64,000 nucleotides of DNA from Roseburia hominis A2-183. GTDB taxonomy: Bacteria; Bacillota; Clostridia; Lachnospirales; Lachnospiraceae. A model generated the notes under the pieces. That model saw only the letters and a program-made list of their open reading frames with translations. It ran no database searches and was not told where the DNA came from. A program made the translations under genes and the position numbers. The DNA lies in contig NC_015977.1 of the NCBI RefSeq assembly GCF_000225345.1, positions 2,091,501 through 2,155,500 of the forward strand, in the 5' to 3' direction. The stretch's first letter is position 1, and every line of letters starts with the position of its first letter. Below are positions 9,315 through 19,594 of this stretch, one piece after another.

Positions 9315-10121
9315 TCAGGCAGCGGACGTTTTCTCCTCTTCCTGCCGCACTCCGCCCTTTTTCACCAGCAGAACCGCAAACGCTGCCACCGCAAACAGCA
9401 GCACCGTCACTGCAACACCTGCCGCTGTGGGCTGGTAGGCAAAGTCCAGCCAGCCAGTCTCGCTGCGCACAACCGCCATCACATTCGCCCCGATATGCGC
9501 CAGAACGGGCGCATACAAAAAGCCGGTTCTCTCCAGCAGCCACGCGAGCAGCAGACCTAAAATGCCCGCATACAAAAACTGTACCACGTTCCAGTGCATC
9601 ACGCCGAAAATAACCGCCGAGAGCACGATTGCCGGCGCACTGCCGCACAGCAGGGATAGTCTTCTCTCCACGACACCACGGTACAAAAGCTCCTCCGCCA
9701 GCGGAATCACGAGGCAGGAGCCGAGCAGTTCAAACACAACCCCGCCGGCAAAAAACGCCTGATTCGCGCTTTGAAAGCCCGCGGACGCCTCAATGAGCGG
9801 CGTCATGGCAATCACGTTGTTGACAGCCATGCCAAGAGATGCTCCTGCAAGCAGTGAGCCTGCCACAGTGCAGAAAAACCTTGCGTCCGGTCTGATGCCG
9901 CGCCTGCCATAGACAGTCTCCCGCGCAGCGCGATCCTGCCCGTAATGCATCCAGACGAACGGAATCGTGGCAGCCGCGCAGAGCATCTGCCGCAGCATGT
10001 AGGATTCCTCCCCCGCGCCGAGCAGCAGCGTCAGAAAAAAGTAGGCAAGCGATGACACCACATAATAGATACCGATCGGATATATGATTCTCCAGATTTT
10101 ATAAGCACCTGTCGTCTTCAC
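9315..10121 (-). CDS. CPBP family intramembrane metalloprotease
   Basis: This 268-residue polytopic membrane protein carries the CAAX-protease/bacteriocin-processing signature: EELLYRG (EExxxR) near residue 143, FGVMHWN (FxxxH) near 171 and HIGANV (HxxxN/B) near 208. These residues bind the catalytic metal inside the membrane. About seven to eight hydrophobic segments are visible. The substrate cannot be predicted; relatives process peptides or prenylated proteins, or act in bacteriocin immunity. Its ATG overlaps the stop of the HAD gene by four bases (ATGA), so it is translated from the same mRNA. Confidence 0.88.
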   Translation of the reverse strand: MKTTGAYKIWRIIYPIGIYYVVSSLAYFFLTLLLGAGEESYMLRQMLCAAATIPFVWMHYGQDRAARETVYGRRGIRPDARFFCTVAGSLLAGASLGMAVNNVIAMTPLIEASAGFQSANQAFFAGGVVFELLGSCLVIPLAEELLYRGVVERRLSLLCGSAPAIVLSAVIFGVMHWNVVQFLYAGILGLLLAWLLERTGFLYAPVLAHIGANVMAVVRSETGWLDFAYQPTAAGVAVTVLLFAVAAFAVLLVKKGGVRQEEEKTSAA

Positions 10122-10798
10122 TCTGCCTCTCCCTCTCCCGCTGCGTCATTCTCAATGTATGTCTCCACCTCTTCGATGCGGTCGAAGACCGCCTCCGCAC
10201 CTGCGGCGAGCAGTTCTTCCCTGGTACCGAAGCCATAGCTGACACCGATACAGCGGATTCCGAACGCCTTTGCTCCGGCAGCGTCATACTTCGTGTCCCC
10301 GATCAGGCACAGTTCGTTTTTCCCGATATGGCTGCCCGCCATGCGGCGCCCCAGTTCCTCGAGCACTTCCGCCTTCGTACTGATCGAGCCGTCCAGCGTG
10401 GAACCTACCACCTCATCAAAATATCCCAGCAGATCAAAGTGCTCTAATATTCTTCTGCACGCTGTCTCTGGCTTTGAAGACGCAAGCGCAAGCAGATAAC
10501 CATGCTCCTTGAAGCGCGCGATCGCTTCCCTGACGCCGTCGTAGAGGCTGCACTCGAAGATTCCCTTTACGTCAAACCGCTCTCTGTACTTTTCCACAGA
10601 CTGCCACGCTTCCGCTTCCGTCATGCCATACTTTTCGCGAAATACCGGATCTAAGGGCGGTCCGATAAAGCAGCGCAGCTTCGTGCGGTCCGGCTCATCG
10701 ATCCCGTAGGCGCGCAGTGCGTATTGCACGCACTTTGTGATGCCCTCCTCGGAATTGATGATCGTTCCGTCCAGATCAAATAATACAGCTTTTATCAT
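10118..10798 (-). CDS. HAD-family phosphatase, phosphoglycolate phosphatase-like
   Basis: This 226-residue soluble hydrolase of HAD subfamily IA has motif I DLDGTIINSEEG (nucleophile Asp8), a helical cap, motif II ALASSKP and the metal-binding motif IV CLIGDTKYDAAGA. Closest in look are Gph/PpaX-type phosphatases, which hydrolyse small phosphate esters or pyrophosphate; the exact substrate is open. It lies 2 bp after the topoisomerase A subunit gene and overlaps the CPBP gene, so it is part of the same operon. Confidence 0.88.
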   Translation of the reverse strand: MIKAVLFDLDGTIINSEEGITKCVQYALRAYGIDEPDRTKLRCFIGPPLDPVFREKYGMTEAEAWQSVEKYRERFDVKGIFECSLYDGVREAIARFKEHGYLLALASSKPETACRRILEHFDLLGYFDEVVGSTLDGSISTKAEVLEELGRRMAGSHIGKNELCLIGDTKYDAAGAKAFGIRCIGVSYGFGTREELLAAGAEAVFDRIEEVETYIENDAAGEGEAE

Positions 10799-10800
10799 CG

Positions 10801-13038
10801 TTATTTCTTCGTTCCTTTCGTGTCGCGGCCCGCCACATGCAGCCGGTTTAACATCACAGGCTTTCCTTTTACCTCCGTCTGGGCGCTCTCACCCTCGCCG
10901 AGCAGATGAATCGCAGTAAGCGCATCTCCGTCCGCAAGCCGCATGCCGCGGACGCCGACCGCACCCTTTTTCTTCTCCGGAATGGTATCCACCGCAATCC
11001 GAAGGAAGAAATCGCGCTCGGACTGCATGACGATCGTCTCATTCCCGGCAACCGGATGCACGAAAAGCACCTCGTCCCCGTCGGTAAGCTTCGTCGCCGC
11101 GGTCGTGCGCTTTGCAACGTCAAACTCGCTTCCGTCCACAATCTTAAGCATCGCCGTCTTCGTGCCAAAGATCAGCCTGTGGTTGCAGATCGCTCCCAGA
11201 TTCGTGATATAGACAAAGTTCTCCTCACTGCTGTTATAATTGCTCAGATTGTCAATCGGCGTTCCCTTGTCGCGGAACTTGCCGAATGGCAGATCCAGCA
11301 CCTTGAGCAGATGCATCTGTCCCTTGTTCGTAAAAATGCAGATCTTATCGGTATTCTTACAGGTCAGCACATAGCGGTTCTCCGCATCGGCCGCCTCGCG
11401 GTTGCGTTCATACGCCGCCACGTCGATCGTCTTCGCGTAGCCAAAGCGATCCATCAGGAATACCACGTCCATCTCCTCAATCTTCTTCTCCTCGACAACC
11501 GCCTCTTTGAGATTGTCAATGACAGTGCGCCGCGGTCTGCCATACTCCTTTTTGTAAGCTTCCAGCTCGCGGATAATCACCTTTGCCATCGCCGCACGGT
11601 TGCTTAAGATCTCATTGTACTCCGCAATATTGGCAAGCGTCTTCTCGTGCTCTTTCATCAGCGCCTCGATCTCGAGTCCGATCAGCTTGTACAGACGCAT
11701 CTCTAAGATGGCATCCGCCTGGCGCTCCGTAAAACGCAGGCTCTGCGCGTCCTTTTGGGACTGCGCCGACTTAAAGGCAATCCCCTCGATGATTCCCTCG
11801 GTCAGACAGGCTCTCGCCATCTTGACGTTCGCACTGCCGCGCAGGATCTCGATGATAAGATCGATCACATCGCAGGCGTGGATCAATCCCTCCTGCACTT
11901 CCTTCTTCTCCAGCTCCTTGGCAAGCAGCGTTGTATACTTTCTCTTTGCCAGCTCATACTGGAAATTCACATGATGACGTATGATCGGCACAATTCCCAT
12001 CGTCTCCGGTCTTCCGTCTACCACCGCAAGCATATTGACACCGAACGTGTCCTCAAGCTTGGTCTTCTTATATAATAGATTCTCCAGATTGGCAGCGTCC
12101 GCTCCCTTGCGCAGCTCGATGACAATGCGGATGCCCTCCTTGGAGGACTGGTTTGTGATATCCACAATGTCATTCGTCTTCTTCGTCTCCACGAGGCTGT
12201 AGACATCGTTTAAGAACTTTCCGATATTTGCACCGATCATCGTATACGGAATCTCGGTAATTACCAGGCGTTCCTTTCCGCCTTTGACCTGCTCAACCTC
12301 CACTTTTCCGCGGATCTTGATCTTCCCCACGCCTGTGGAGTAGATGGCTGTCAACTCGTCCTTGTTGGCGATCACACCGCCGGTCGGAAAATCCGGTCCC
12401 GGGATATACTGCATCATCTGCTCGGTGTTGATGTCCGGATTCTTCATATAGGCAATCACACCGTCAATGACCTCGCCGAAATTGTGCGTCGGAATGCTCG
12501 TCGTCATGCCAACCGCAATTCCCTCCGCACCGTTGATCAGAAGATTCGGCACCTTTACCGGCAGAACCTCCGGCTCTTTCTCCGTCTCGTCAAAGTTCGG
12601 CACAAAATCCACGACATCCTTGTCAAGGTCTGCTAAGAACGCCTCCTGCGTCAGCTTCTGAAGTCTCGCCTCCGTGTAACGCATGGCAGCCGCTCCGTCT
12701 CCCTCGATGGAGCCGAAGTTGCCGTGTCCGTCCACCAGCGTCTGTCCCATTTTAAAATCCTGTGCCAGCACCACCAACGCACCGTAGATCGAACTGTCTC
12801 CGTGCGGGTGATACTTACCCATGGTATCCCCGACAATACGCGCACTCTTACGGTACGGCTTGTCATAGCGGATGCCGAGTTCATACATATCATAAAGTGT
12901 CCGCCTCTGTACCGGCTTTAACCCATCCCTGATATCCGGCAGTGCACGTGAGATAATCACGCTCATTGCATAGTCGATATAGGATTTCTGCATCAGCTCC
13001 GAATACTCGGTGCGGATAATCTGTTCTTCCTGTTTCAT
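10801..13038 (-). CDS. parC: DNA topoisomerase (type IIA) subunit A, ParC/GyrA-like
   Basis: This 745-residue subunit carries DNA cleavage and religation. The N-terminal core contains the quinolone region [12 protein letters not shown] and the catalytic Tyr in [10 protein letters not shown] (about residue 118). A coiled-coil arm (about 350-490) and a degenerate beta-pinwheel C-terminal domain follow. The pinwheel has no recognisable GyrA box (QRRGGKG); the corresponding turn reads [12 protein letters not shown]. This argues for a topoisomerase IV-type decatenase rather than gyrase. ATG 13038 is preferred over 13050 because GAGG sits correctly only for the former. It follows the B subunit gene by 78 bp. 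Confidence 0.9.
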   Translation of the reverse strand: MKQEEQIIRTEYSELMQKSYIDYAMSVIISRALPDIRDGLKPVQRRTLYDMYELGIRYDKPYRKSARIVGDTMGKYHPHGDSSIYGALVVLAQDFKMGQTLVDGHGNFGSIEGDGAAAMRYTEARLQKLTQEAFLADLDKDVVDFVPNFDETEKEPEVLPVKVPNLLINGAEGIAVGMTTSIPTHNFGEVIDGVIAYMKNPDINTEQMMQYIPGPDFPTGGVIANKDELTAIYSTGVGKIKIRGKVEVEQVKGGKERLVITEIPYTMIGANIGKFLNDVYSLVETKKTNDIVDITNQSSKEGIRIVIELRKGADAANLENLLYKKTKLEDTFGVNMLAVVDGRPETMGIVPIIRHHVNFQYELAKRKYTTLLAKELEKKEVQEGLIHACDVIDLIIEILRGSANVKMARACLTEGIIEGIAFKSAQSQKDAQSLRFTERQADAILEMRLYKLIGLEIEALMKEHEKTLANIAEYNEILSNRAAMAKVIIRELEAYKKEYGRPRRTVIDNLKEAVVEEKKIEEMDVVFLMDRFGYAKTIDVAAYERNREAADAENRYVLTCKNTDKICIFTNKGQMHLLKVLDLPFGKFRDKGTPIDNLSNYNSSEENFVYITNLGAICNHRLIFGTKTAMLKIVDGSEFDVAKRTTAATKLTDGDEVLFVHPVAGNETIVMQSERDFFLRIAVDTIPEKKKGAVGVRGMRLADGDALTAIHLLGEGESAQTEVKGKPVMLNRLHVAGRDTKGTKK

Positions 13039-13116
13039 GGTAATCCTCATTTCCTGCCGCTTCTTCCTGCGGCTCTCTCATCCCGCGCATGATCCTGCCG
13101 CACGGTATCGCATCTG

Positions 13117-15039
13117 TCATGCGTCCACGGTCGCATCCGTCGCATGCTCATAGATAAAGGTCTTGCGCGGCGGCACGTCATTGCCCATCAGAAGTTCCGT
13201 GATGTCGGACGCCATACGGCCGTCCTCGATCTCAATCCGCTTTAACAGCCGTCTCTTCGGATCGAGCGTCGTCTCCCAGAGCTGCTCCGCGTCCATCTCG
13301 CCGAGACCTTTATACCGCTGCAGCGTAAAACTGCCCTTGTGGCTCCGTCTATAGCGCTCCAGCGCCTCATCATCGTAGAGGTACTCTTCCTCGCCGCGGC
13401 TTGGAATCGCCTTGTAAAGCGGCGGCATTGCCACATAGACATGTCCCTCATAGATTAACTCCGGCATGAACCGGTAGAATAACGTCAAAAGCAGCGTGGA
13501 AATATGCGCTCCGTCGACGTCGGCATCCGCCATGATGATAATCTTGTCATAGCGGAGCTTCGTAATATCGAAATCATTGCCGTAGCCCTCGGAAAATCCG
13601 CAGCCGAACGCATTGATCATCGTCTTAATCTCCGCGTTGGCTAAAATCTTATCGATGCTCGCCTTCTCCACGTTTAAGATCTTACCGCGGATCGGCAGAA
13701 TCGCCTGAAAGCTGCGGTCTCTCGCTGTCTTCGCGGAACCTCCCGCAGAATCTCCCTCGACGATAAAAATCTCGCAGATCGATGCGTCCCGGCTCTCGCA
13801 GTTCGCAAGCTTGCCGTTGGAGTCAAAGGAGAACTTCTGCTTTGTCAGAAGATTTGTCTTCGCTTTCTCTTCGGTCTTGCGGATCTTCGCCGCCTTTTCC
13901 GCACAGGAAATGACGGTCTTAAGCACTTCCAGGTTCTTGTCAAAATAGAGCTGGATCTCGTCGCCGGTCACCTTCGCCGTCGCCCGCGACGCGTCCTGGT
14001 TATCCAGCTTCGTCTTCGTCTGTCCCTCGAAGCGCGGATCCGGGTGCTTGATGGAGACGACTGCCGTCATGCCGTTGCGCACGTCCGCACCGGTAAAATT
14101 GGCGTCCTTATCCTTTAAGATGCCAAGCTCTCTCGCATAGGCATTAATAACAGTCGTAAACACCGTCTTAAAACCGGTGATGTGTGTTCCGCCCTCCGCG
14201 TTGAAAATATTATTACAGAAGCCCAGAATATTCTCATGAAATTCGTTCGTGTACTGGAACGCCGCCTCGACGGTAATGCCCTCAGTCTCTCCCTTAAAAT
14301 ACACGACGTCATGCAGAACTTCCGTGCTCTTGTTGAGATCCTTCACAAACCCCTTGATGCCTTCCGGCTCGTGGTAGACGATATGCTCGGTCTCCTCCCC
14401 TCTCCGGTCCTCATAGATGATCGTAAGCTCCGGGTTTAAATATGCCGTCTCATGCATACGGCTCTTGACCTCGTCCTCCTTGAAACGCGTCTTCTCGAAA
14501 ATCTCCGGGTCCGGCAGGAAATTGACCTTCGTTCCAGTCTTCTTCGTCTTACCGATCTTCGGAAGCAGTCCGTTCTCAAGCTCCACCACCGGCACACCGC
14601 GCTCATAGCGGTCGTGATGAATGTAGCCGTCTCTGCTGATCTCGACGTCCATATAGGTGGACAGTGCATTCACGACCGAGGAACCCACTCCGTGCAGTCC
14701 GCCGCTGGTCTTGTATGCGGAATCGTCAAACTTGCCGCCCGCATGCAGCGTCGTGTACACAATTCGCGCTGCCGACACGCCCTTCGCGTGCATGCCGACC
14801 GGCACGCCTCGTCCGTTATCTTCCACTGTACAGGAGCCATCCGCCTCCAATGTGACATATATGGTATCGCAGGCACCCGCCAGATGCTCGTCCACTGCGT
14901 TGTCCACAATCTCGTAAATAAGATGATTCAGACCCTTTCTGGACACGCTTCCGATGTACATTCCGGGTCTCTTCCTTACGGCTTCGAGTCCTTCCAGAAC
15001 GGAAATACTACTCTCGTCATAAGTCTCTTTCTTTGCCAT
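13117..15039 (-). CDS. parE: DNA topoisomerase (type IIA) subunit B, ParE/GyrB-like
   Basis: This 640-residue ATPase subunit of the topoisomerase pair has a GHKL ATP-binding domain (EIVDNAVDEHLAG, VEDNGRGVPVG, GGLHGVGSSVVNALS), a transducer domain, and a TOPRIM domain with EGDSAGGSAK and the Mg-binding DADVDGAHI. The C-terminal segment ends at about residue 640 (QRYKGLGEMD present). Length is normal. The frame is open 162 nt upstream, but ATG 15039 has a GGAAAGGAAG site and lies behind a clear promoter, and the protein then begins MAKKETYDESS. The true gyrA-gyrB pair would be expected elsewhere, near dnaA. Confidence 0.9.
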   Translation of the reverse strand: MAKKETYDESSISVLEGLEAVRKRPGMYIGSVSRKGLNHLIYEIVDNAVDEHLAGACDTIYVTLEADGSCTVEDNGRGVPVGMHAKGVSAARIVYTTLHAGGKFDDSAYKTSGGLHGVGSSVVNALSTYMDVEISRDGYIHHDRYERGVPVVELENGLLPKIGKTKKTGTKVNFLPDPEIFEKTRFKEDEVKSRMHETAYLNPELTIIYEDRRGEETEHIVYHEPEGIKGFVKDLNKSTEVLHDVVYFKGETEGITVEAAFQYTNEFHENILGFCNNIFNAEGGTHITGFKTVFTTVINAYARELGILKDKDANFTGADVRNGMTAVVSIKHPDPRFEGQTKTKLDNQDASRATAKVTGDEIQLYFDKNLEVLKTVISCAEKAAKIRKTEEKAKTNLLTKQKFSFDSNGKLANCESRDASICEIFIVEGDSAGGSAKTARDRSFQAILPIRGKILNVEKASIDKILANAEIKTMINAFGCGFSEGYGNDFDITKLRYDKIIIMADADVDGAHISTLLLTLFYRFMPELIYEGHVYVAMPPLYKAIPSRGEEEYLYDDEALERYRRSHKGSFTLQRYKGLGEMDAEQLWETTLDPKRRLLKRIEIEDGRMASDITELLMGNDVPPRKTFIYEHATDATVDA

Positions 15040-15072
15040 GTTCTTCTTCCTTTCCTTGACATTCCTCTGGAT

Positions 15073-15101
15073 AATATAACATACTGGGAAAACCCGTGCA
15101 A
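15073..15101 (-). promoter_or_regulatory. parE-parC operon promoter
   Basis: TTGCAC and TATATT are separated by 17 bp on the minus strand. The start lies about 30 bp upstream of the chosen parE ATG, which confirms that the longer reading frame is not translated. Confidence 0.75.
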
Positions 15102-15153
15102 GCAACAGAACGTATGTTTTGTAAAAATTTTCTATTTTTGTGCAAACAGACGA

Positions 15154-15196
15154 AATACGCGGAAAAGAATCCGATTGCTTTCTTTGTCCGCGTATT
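15154..15196 (-). terminator. Terminator of the hydrogenase-like chemoreceptor gene
   Basis: A long stem pairs AATACGCGGA plus AAAGAA with TTCTTT plus TCCGCGTATT, followed on the minus strand by TTTCGTCTGTTTG. The U tract is weak but the stem is very stable, and it lies 23 bp after the stop. Confidence 0.65.
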
Positions 15197-15219
15197 ATCA
15201 TTTGCTTTTCTGTTGTATC

Positions 15220-17154
15220 TTACATGTTCATCAGCTCGGCTGCCTTATCCTTCAGATCAGAGGAAATCTCCTTCACCGAATCTGTGGATGCGGCGATCTC
15301 CTCGGTGCTTGCCGCCAGATTGGTCATCCGCTCATCCACTTCCCGGATAATCTCTGTCAGATGATCCGACTCCTCCAACAGCTTTCCGATCGCCTGACTG
15401 ATCTCATTCTTGTTATCGTTGCTGTCGTTTGCGGTTGCTCTGCTGTTCTCCGAGAGATTCTTGATCTCCTCCGCCACCACCGCAAATCCTCTGCCTGCCG
15501 CACCGGCACGGGCAGCCTCGATGGAAGCGTTCAGTGAGAGCAGATTGGTCTGGTTGGCAATCTTCGTGATGTCGTTGTTGTTGTTCTCAAGCTTATCCAA
15601 AAGCTCCGTGATCGCCTCAAACGACTGCCGCATCTCCTGGCAGAATCCGGTCACGCCGGTCATCGCATCCGTAATCGCCGTGCTCTCGCTCGCATTGCTG
15701 CTATTCCCGGCAGCCATCTGCCCGATGGCGGAATCCAGTTCCTGAAAATCGGAATTCAGTCCCTCGATAATTCCTGCAATCAGATCGCTTCTGCGCTGGA
15801 TCTCCACATTCGCCTGCTGGCTTTCCTCCGCAGCCGCCTGTGCCGCACGCCCTCTTTCCTCCGCCTCGTTCTTGATAAAATGAATACAGGAATTCTCACT
15901 GTTGCACCCGTTGTAGATCGCTGTCGCCATATCCCGGCAGGTCTTATAACCGCAGGCGCTGCAGTCGATCGCACGATCCATCGCCGTCTGCTTGTTCAGA
16001 CGGCTGTATACTGCTTCTAACTCCTGGCCCTCCGGCACGCGGATCTCATTCCCCTTCGACCGGTCGGTATACCGGCGCGTAAAATCCGCCGGTTCAAGCT
16101 GCGCAAACTGACGGTTCAGCTGTGCCAGCCGCTGCTTCGACGTCGCCGATCTCGCCCACGGTCCCTTGACCTTCTTGCTCTTCTCCCGGATCTTATGCAG
16201 CTCGTAGAGCACATCATCCCCGGCAGTCTTCTCCGGCTCAACGCCCGTACCGTAGATGCATCCCATCGCACAGTTCAGCGCATCGACCATAAACGGCAGC
16301 TCCTTGTGCTCTGCGACACGCTTGCGATAGGCATCCAGGAATTCATAGACATGGCGCTCTCCCTCAATCTGCCGGATAAATACATCCTCTCCGCAGAACC
16401 AGTAGACATTCTCCTTCAGTCCTCCCGGCATCGGATAGATCGAGCCGAGACCGTATTCGATCTCATCGCTGACCCCCGGTCCACTGATCCGGTGCTTCCT
16501 GCAGTAATCCATCAGATGATCGAATGTCACATTATAAGAAACATAGCCGTCTGTATCCGGATCGGAAATCTCGTTCTTCTTCGCAATGCACGGACTGATG
16601 AACGCAAGCTTGTCCGTGATATGTAAATACTTCTTCGCGTAGATTGCCGCACACATCATCGGGCTGTGTACCGGCATCAGCTTCGGAAGCAGTTCCGGTG
16701 CATACATCTCGATGTAGTTGACCACCGCAGGACACGGCTGCGAGATCCCGCCCGTAAACTGATTCTTCGTAATATAATTGATATACGCCCAGGTCGTAAT
16801 GTCGGCGCCAAAGCTGACACTGATGATCCGCTTTGCCCCCATCTGTCTTAAGCCGCCTAAAATCTGCTCATACTCTCTGGGATAATTCGCAAGAAATGCC
16901 GGCGCCAGAAGCAGTGAAATGGATTCGCCTCTCTGCAGATCCGCAAAAAACTGCTCCGTATCATCGGCATATTCCCTCGCCTGATGTTCGCAGGCATCAA
17001 AGCATGCACCACAGTTGATGCACTGTGCATGGTTGACCTCAATGCGCGGCTTCCCGTCCACCACGACAGCCTGATTCGCTGTCAGAACGGGACAGACCGA
17101 AATGCACCGGTTGCACCCAATACAGTTCTCATTCGTGTAAACATAGCCAGCCAT
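15220..17154 (-). CDS. [FeFe]-hydrogenase-like sensor fused to an MCP signalling domain
   Basis: This 644-residue protein has four parts. A 2x[4Fe-4S] ferredoxin domain carries Cys 11/14/17/21 and 45/48/51/55. The hydrogenase-like domain (about 75-330) keeps candidate H-cluster ligands: Cys141 in SQPCPAVV, Cys189 in [10 protein letters not shown], and Cys295/Cys299 in LNCAMGC. A further Fe-S segment (about 398-423; [10 protein letters not shown]) precedes a methyl-accepting chemotaxis hairpin whose tip is at about 528-573 ([15 protein letters not shown]). No transmembrane segment is present, so it is a cytoplasmic receptor. The family corresponds to sensory (group C-like) [FeFe]-hydrogenases, inferred to sense H2 or redox state and signal to CheA/CheW. 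No catalytic partner genes are adjacent. It has its own promoter. Confidence 0.85.
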   Translation of the reverse strand: MAGYVYTNENCIGCNRCISVCPVLTANQAVVVDGKPRIEVNHAQCINCGACFDACEHQAREYADDTEQFFADLQRGESISLLLAPAFLANYPREYEQILGGLRQMGAKRIISVSFGADITTWAYINYITKNQFTGGISQPCPAVVNYIEMYAPELLPKLMPVHSPMMCAAIYAKKYLHITDKLAFISPCIAKKNEISDPDTDGYVSYNVTFDHLMDYCRKHRISGPGVSDEIEYGLGSIYPMPGGLKENVYWFCGEDVFIRQIEGERHVYEFLDAYRKRVAEHKELPFMVDALNCAMGCIYGTGVEPEKTAGDDVLYELHKIREKSKKVKGPWARSATSKQRLAQLNRQFAQLEPADFTRRYTDRSKGNEIRVPEGQELEAVYSRLNKQTAMDRAIDCSACGYKTCRDMATAIYNGCNSENSCIHFIKNEAEERGRAAQAAAEESQQANVEIQRRSDLIAGIIEGLNSDFQELDSAIGQMAAGNSSNASESTAITDAMTGVTGFCQEMRQSFEAITELLDKLENNNNDITKIANQTNLLSLNASIEAARAGAAGRGFAVVAEEIKNLSENSRATANDSNDNKNEISQAIGKLLEESDHLTEIIREVDERMTNLAASTEEIAASTDSVKEISSDLKDKAAELMNM

Positions 17155-17188
17155 AACTCTTCCACTCCCTTATGCTGTCTTTTGTTTA

Positions 17189-17217
17189 ATTTTAACATAT
17201 AGCATATATTTTTTCAA
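17189..17217 (-). promoter_or_regulatory. Promoter of the hydrogenase-like chemoreceptor gene
   Basis: TTGAAA and TAAAAT are separated by 17 bp. The -35 box abuts the stop codon of the upstream regulator gene. A GGGAG site precedes the ATG at 17154. Confidence 0.75.
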
Positions 17218-18312
17218 CTAATTTAGTGCATTTTCACTATTCTTGACATACTGCATGTGGGAAATGACCATCATTGCAATCTTGAATGTCATCGCATCAT
17301 CAAACTTGCGGATATCAAGTCCGATGACCTTCTCCAGGCGCTCCAGACGGTACACCAACGTGTTCCTGTGCACGTAAAGCTGTCTTGCCGTTTCAGAGAT
17401 ATTCAGATTGTTCTCAAAGAATTTCTGGATCGTTGTCGTCGTCTCCTCGTTGAACACATCCGGAATTTCATCCCCGAATACCTCATGAATAAACATCTCG
17501 CACAGAGACATCGGGAGCTGATAGATCAGTCTGCCAATACCCAGATAACGGTACGCGATCGTCTCTTTTTCCGCGTAGAAGATTTTTCCCACCTCAAGCG
17601 CCATCTTTGCCTCCTGGTAGGATTTCGCAATATCCTGCAGGTTGTTCACACGGTTGCCGTAGCCGACCCGGACGCGTACCATCGCCTCCGCATGCATATT
17701 GTCCACGATCATTGACGCCAGGGACACCAGATCCTCGTCCTCTCCCATCTCTCTGGTGTCTTTGATGAGCACAATGCTCTGCTCGTCCACCTCAGTCACA
17801 AAATCCCTGGTCTTCGCCGCGAACAGATTCTTGACCAGTTCGATCGCTGTGGCGTCCTTCTTCCCTTCCAGCTCGATCACAAATACCACGCGCTCCGCCT
17901 GTTCGATGTGAAGCTTCTGCGCCTTGTTGTACATATCTACCACAAGCATATTGCCGAGCAGGATATTCTGCATGAAGTTGTTCCGGTCAAACTGCTCCAT
18001 GTAAGCAGACACAAGCGTCCGGATCTGGCAGACCGCCAGTCTTCCGACCATGTACGCGTCCTCCGCAGAAGATTTGGTCAAAAGGACATATTCCAGTTCC
18101 CCGTCCACATACACCTTAAAGAAATGACATCCGGACAGCATCTGGCTCTCCGCCATGGAACCCGCAAAAGAATTCACAGCGTACTCCATATCCCCTTCCG
18201 TTTCAAACGTCGCTGCCACCTGCTTTCCCTTATCCGTATATAGTGCCAGATCAATCTTGGAAATCTCTTTTATCTCATCTAATGCTGCCTGTATCTTGTG
18301 ATTCGAAATCAT
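17218..18312 (-). CDS. PucR/CdaR-type transcriptional regulator
   Basis: This 364-residue protein has a C-terminal PucR/CdaR helix-turn-helix (residues about 300-350; LNISETARQLYVHRNTLVYRLERLEKVIG). The middle resembles the GGDEF-like domain of this family (YGNRVNNLQDIAKSYQEAKMALEVG). The N-terminal 110 residues may be a ligand-sensing domain. Relatives control sugar-diacid, purine or amino-acid use; the ligand here is unknown. The frame can be extended to a TTG at 18333, but the ATG at 18312 has an AAAGG site. The gene lies directly upstream of the hydrogenase-like receptor; regulation of that gene is possible but unproven. Confidence 0.85.
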   Translation of the reverse strand: MISNHKIQAALDEIKEISKIDLALYTDKGKQVAATFETEGDMEYAVNSFAGSMAESQMLSGCHFFKVYVDGELEYVLLTKSSAEDAYMVGRLAVCQIRTLVSAYMEQFDRNNFMQNILLGNMLVVDMYNKAQKLHIEQAERVVFVIELEGKKDATAIELVKNLFAAKTRDFVTEVDEQSIVLIKDTREMGEDEDLVSLASMIVDNMHAEAMVRVRVGYGNRVNNLQDIAKSYQEAKMALEVGKIFYAEKETIAYRYLGIGRLIYQLPMSLCEMFIHEVFGDEIPDVFNEETTTTIQKFFENNLNISETARQLYVHRNTLVYRLERLEKVIGLDIRKFDDAMTFKIAMMVISHMQYVKNSENALN

Positions 18313-18377
18313 GTGTCTCGCCTTTCCTGTCAAATATTACTGTACATTGACATGCCTCATGTGTTCCATACGTTAAT

Positions 18378-18409
18378 AAAAACTGGGTACAACATGTGCA
18401 CCCAGTTTT
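18378..18409 (-). terminator. Terminator of the msmK-type gene
   Basis: AAAACTGGGT pairs with ACCCAGTTTT around an 11-nt loop, followed on the minus strand by TTTTTATT. It lies about 30 bp after the stop of the ABC ATPase gene. Confidence 0.85.
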
Positions 18410-18438
18410 ACTTTTAAGTCCTATTCAATTCTAACGGA

Positions 18439-19551
18439 TTAGTTGGTAATTGTCAATTCTGTTTCTTTGTCGAATACGTGAATCTTCTCCGGATCAATTG
18501 CCATCTTGATGTGGTCGCCCATACGTGCAGTTGTTCTGGAATCAACCTTTGCAGTCATGCTTGCGCCTGCAACTTTGAAGTATAACAGTACCTCAGAACC
18601 TAATAACTCATATCCTGTTACATCTGTCTCGAATGCAGCATCCTTATGAGCCTCGATCTCGATCTCGGAATCACCGATATCTTCCGGTCTGATACCCATA
18701 ACAACAGTCTTGCCGTTGTATCCGCCGTCAGCTAACTTCTTAGCTTTTGCAGGAGGAAGAACAACTGTTGTGTTCTCGAAGGAAAGGCTTACTTTCTCAC
18801 CCTCAACCTTGCATACAGCATCTACGAAGTTCATCTGCGGAGATCCGATGAATCCTGCTACGAATAAGTTATTCGGCTCGTTGTATAACTTCTGCGGGGA
18901 ATCTACCTGCATGATAACGCCGTCCTTTAATACGACGATTCTGGTACCAAGTGTCATAGCCTCGGTCTGATCATGTGTTACGTAGATGATGGTTGCTTTT
19001 AATCTGTTATGTAAGGAAGCGATCTCGGAACGCATCTGTACACGAAGCTTTGCATCCAGGTTGGAGAGCGGCTCATCCATCAGGAATACCTTCGGGTTAC
19101 GTACGATGGCACGTCCCATGGCAACACGCTGTCTCTGTCCACCGGAGAGAGCCTTCGGCTTACGGTCTAATAACTTCTCAAGGTCAAGGATCTTTGCAGC
19201 CTCCTCAACTTTTCTCTTGATCTCATCCTTCGGAACTTTTCTTAACTTAAGACCGAATGCCATGTTGTCGAATACGGTCATATGCGGATACAGAGCGTAG
19301 TTCTGGAATACCATTGCGATATCACGATCCTTCGGCTCTACGTCGTTCATGAGCTTTCCGTCGATGTAGAACTCACCGGAGGAGATCTCCTCAAGACCTG
19401 CGATCATACGAAGTGTAGTAGACTTACCACATCCGGAAGGTCCTACGAAGATAATGAACTCCTGATCCTCTACTTCAAGGTTGAAATCCTTAACAGCCTC
19501 AAAGCCGTTCGGATATACTTTGCAAACGTTTTTCAATGATAAACTTGCCAT
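18439..19551 (-). CDS. msmK: Sugar ABC transporter ATPase, MsmK/UgpC type
   Basis: This 370-residue ATPase energises carbohydrate ABC importers. It has Walker A GPSGCGKSTT (about 37-46), Q-loop FQNYALYPH, signature LSGGQRQR, Walker B VFLMDEPLSNLD and the H-loop VTHDQTEA. A C-terminal MalK-like OB regulatory domain follows (about 240-370; GIRPEDI). No permease or binding-protein gene is linked, so it is probably a shared ATPase serving several sugar permeases, as MsmK does in other Firmicutes. Codon use is strongly biased and the AGGAGGT site is excellent, which points to high expression. The gene has its own promoter region and terminator. Confidence 0.92.
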   Translation of the reverse strand: MASLSLKNVCKVYPNGFEAVKDFNLEVEDQEFIIFVGPSGCGKSTTLRMIAGLEEISSGEFYIDGKLMNDVEPKDRDIAMVFQNYALYPHMTVFDNMAFGLKLRKVPKDEIKRKVEEAAKILDLEKLLDRKPKALSGGQRQRVAMGRAIVRNPKVFLMDEPLSNLDAKLRVQMRSEIASLHNRLKATIIYVTHDQTEAMTLGTRIVVLKDGVIMQVDSPQKLYNEPNNLFVAGFIGSPQMNFVDAVCKVEGEKVSLSFENTTVVLPPAKAKKLADGGYNGKTVVMGIRPEDIGDSEIEIEAHKDAAFETDVTGYELLGSEVLLYFKVAGASMTAKVDSRTTARMGDHIKMAIDPEKIHVFDKETELTITN

Positions 19552-19594
19552 TGGTACGATACCTCCTAAAATTTGTTCGTTTTTAACTACTCTT

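Noticed and set aside
14452..15537. Long plus-strand open frame (361 codons) opposite parE and the hydrogenase-like gene
   Set aside because: It is antisense to two well-conserved genes, has no ribosome site and gives a low-complexity product. Open antisense frames are common opposite GC-rich third positions.
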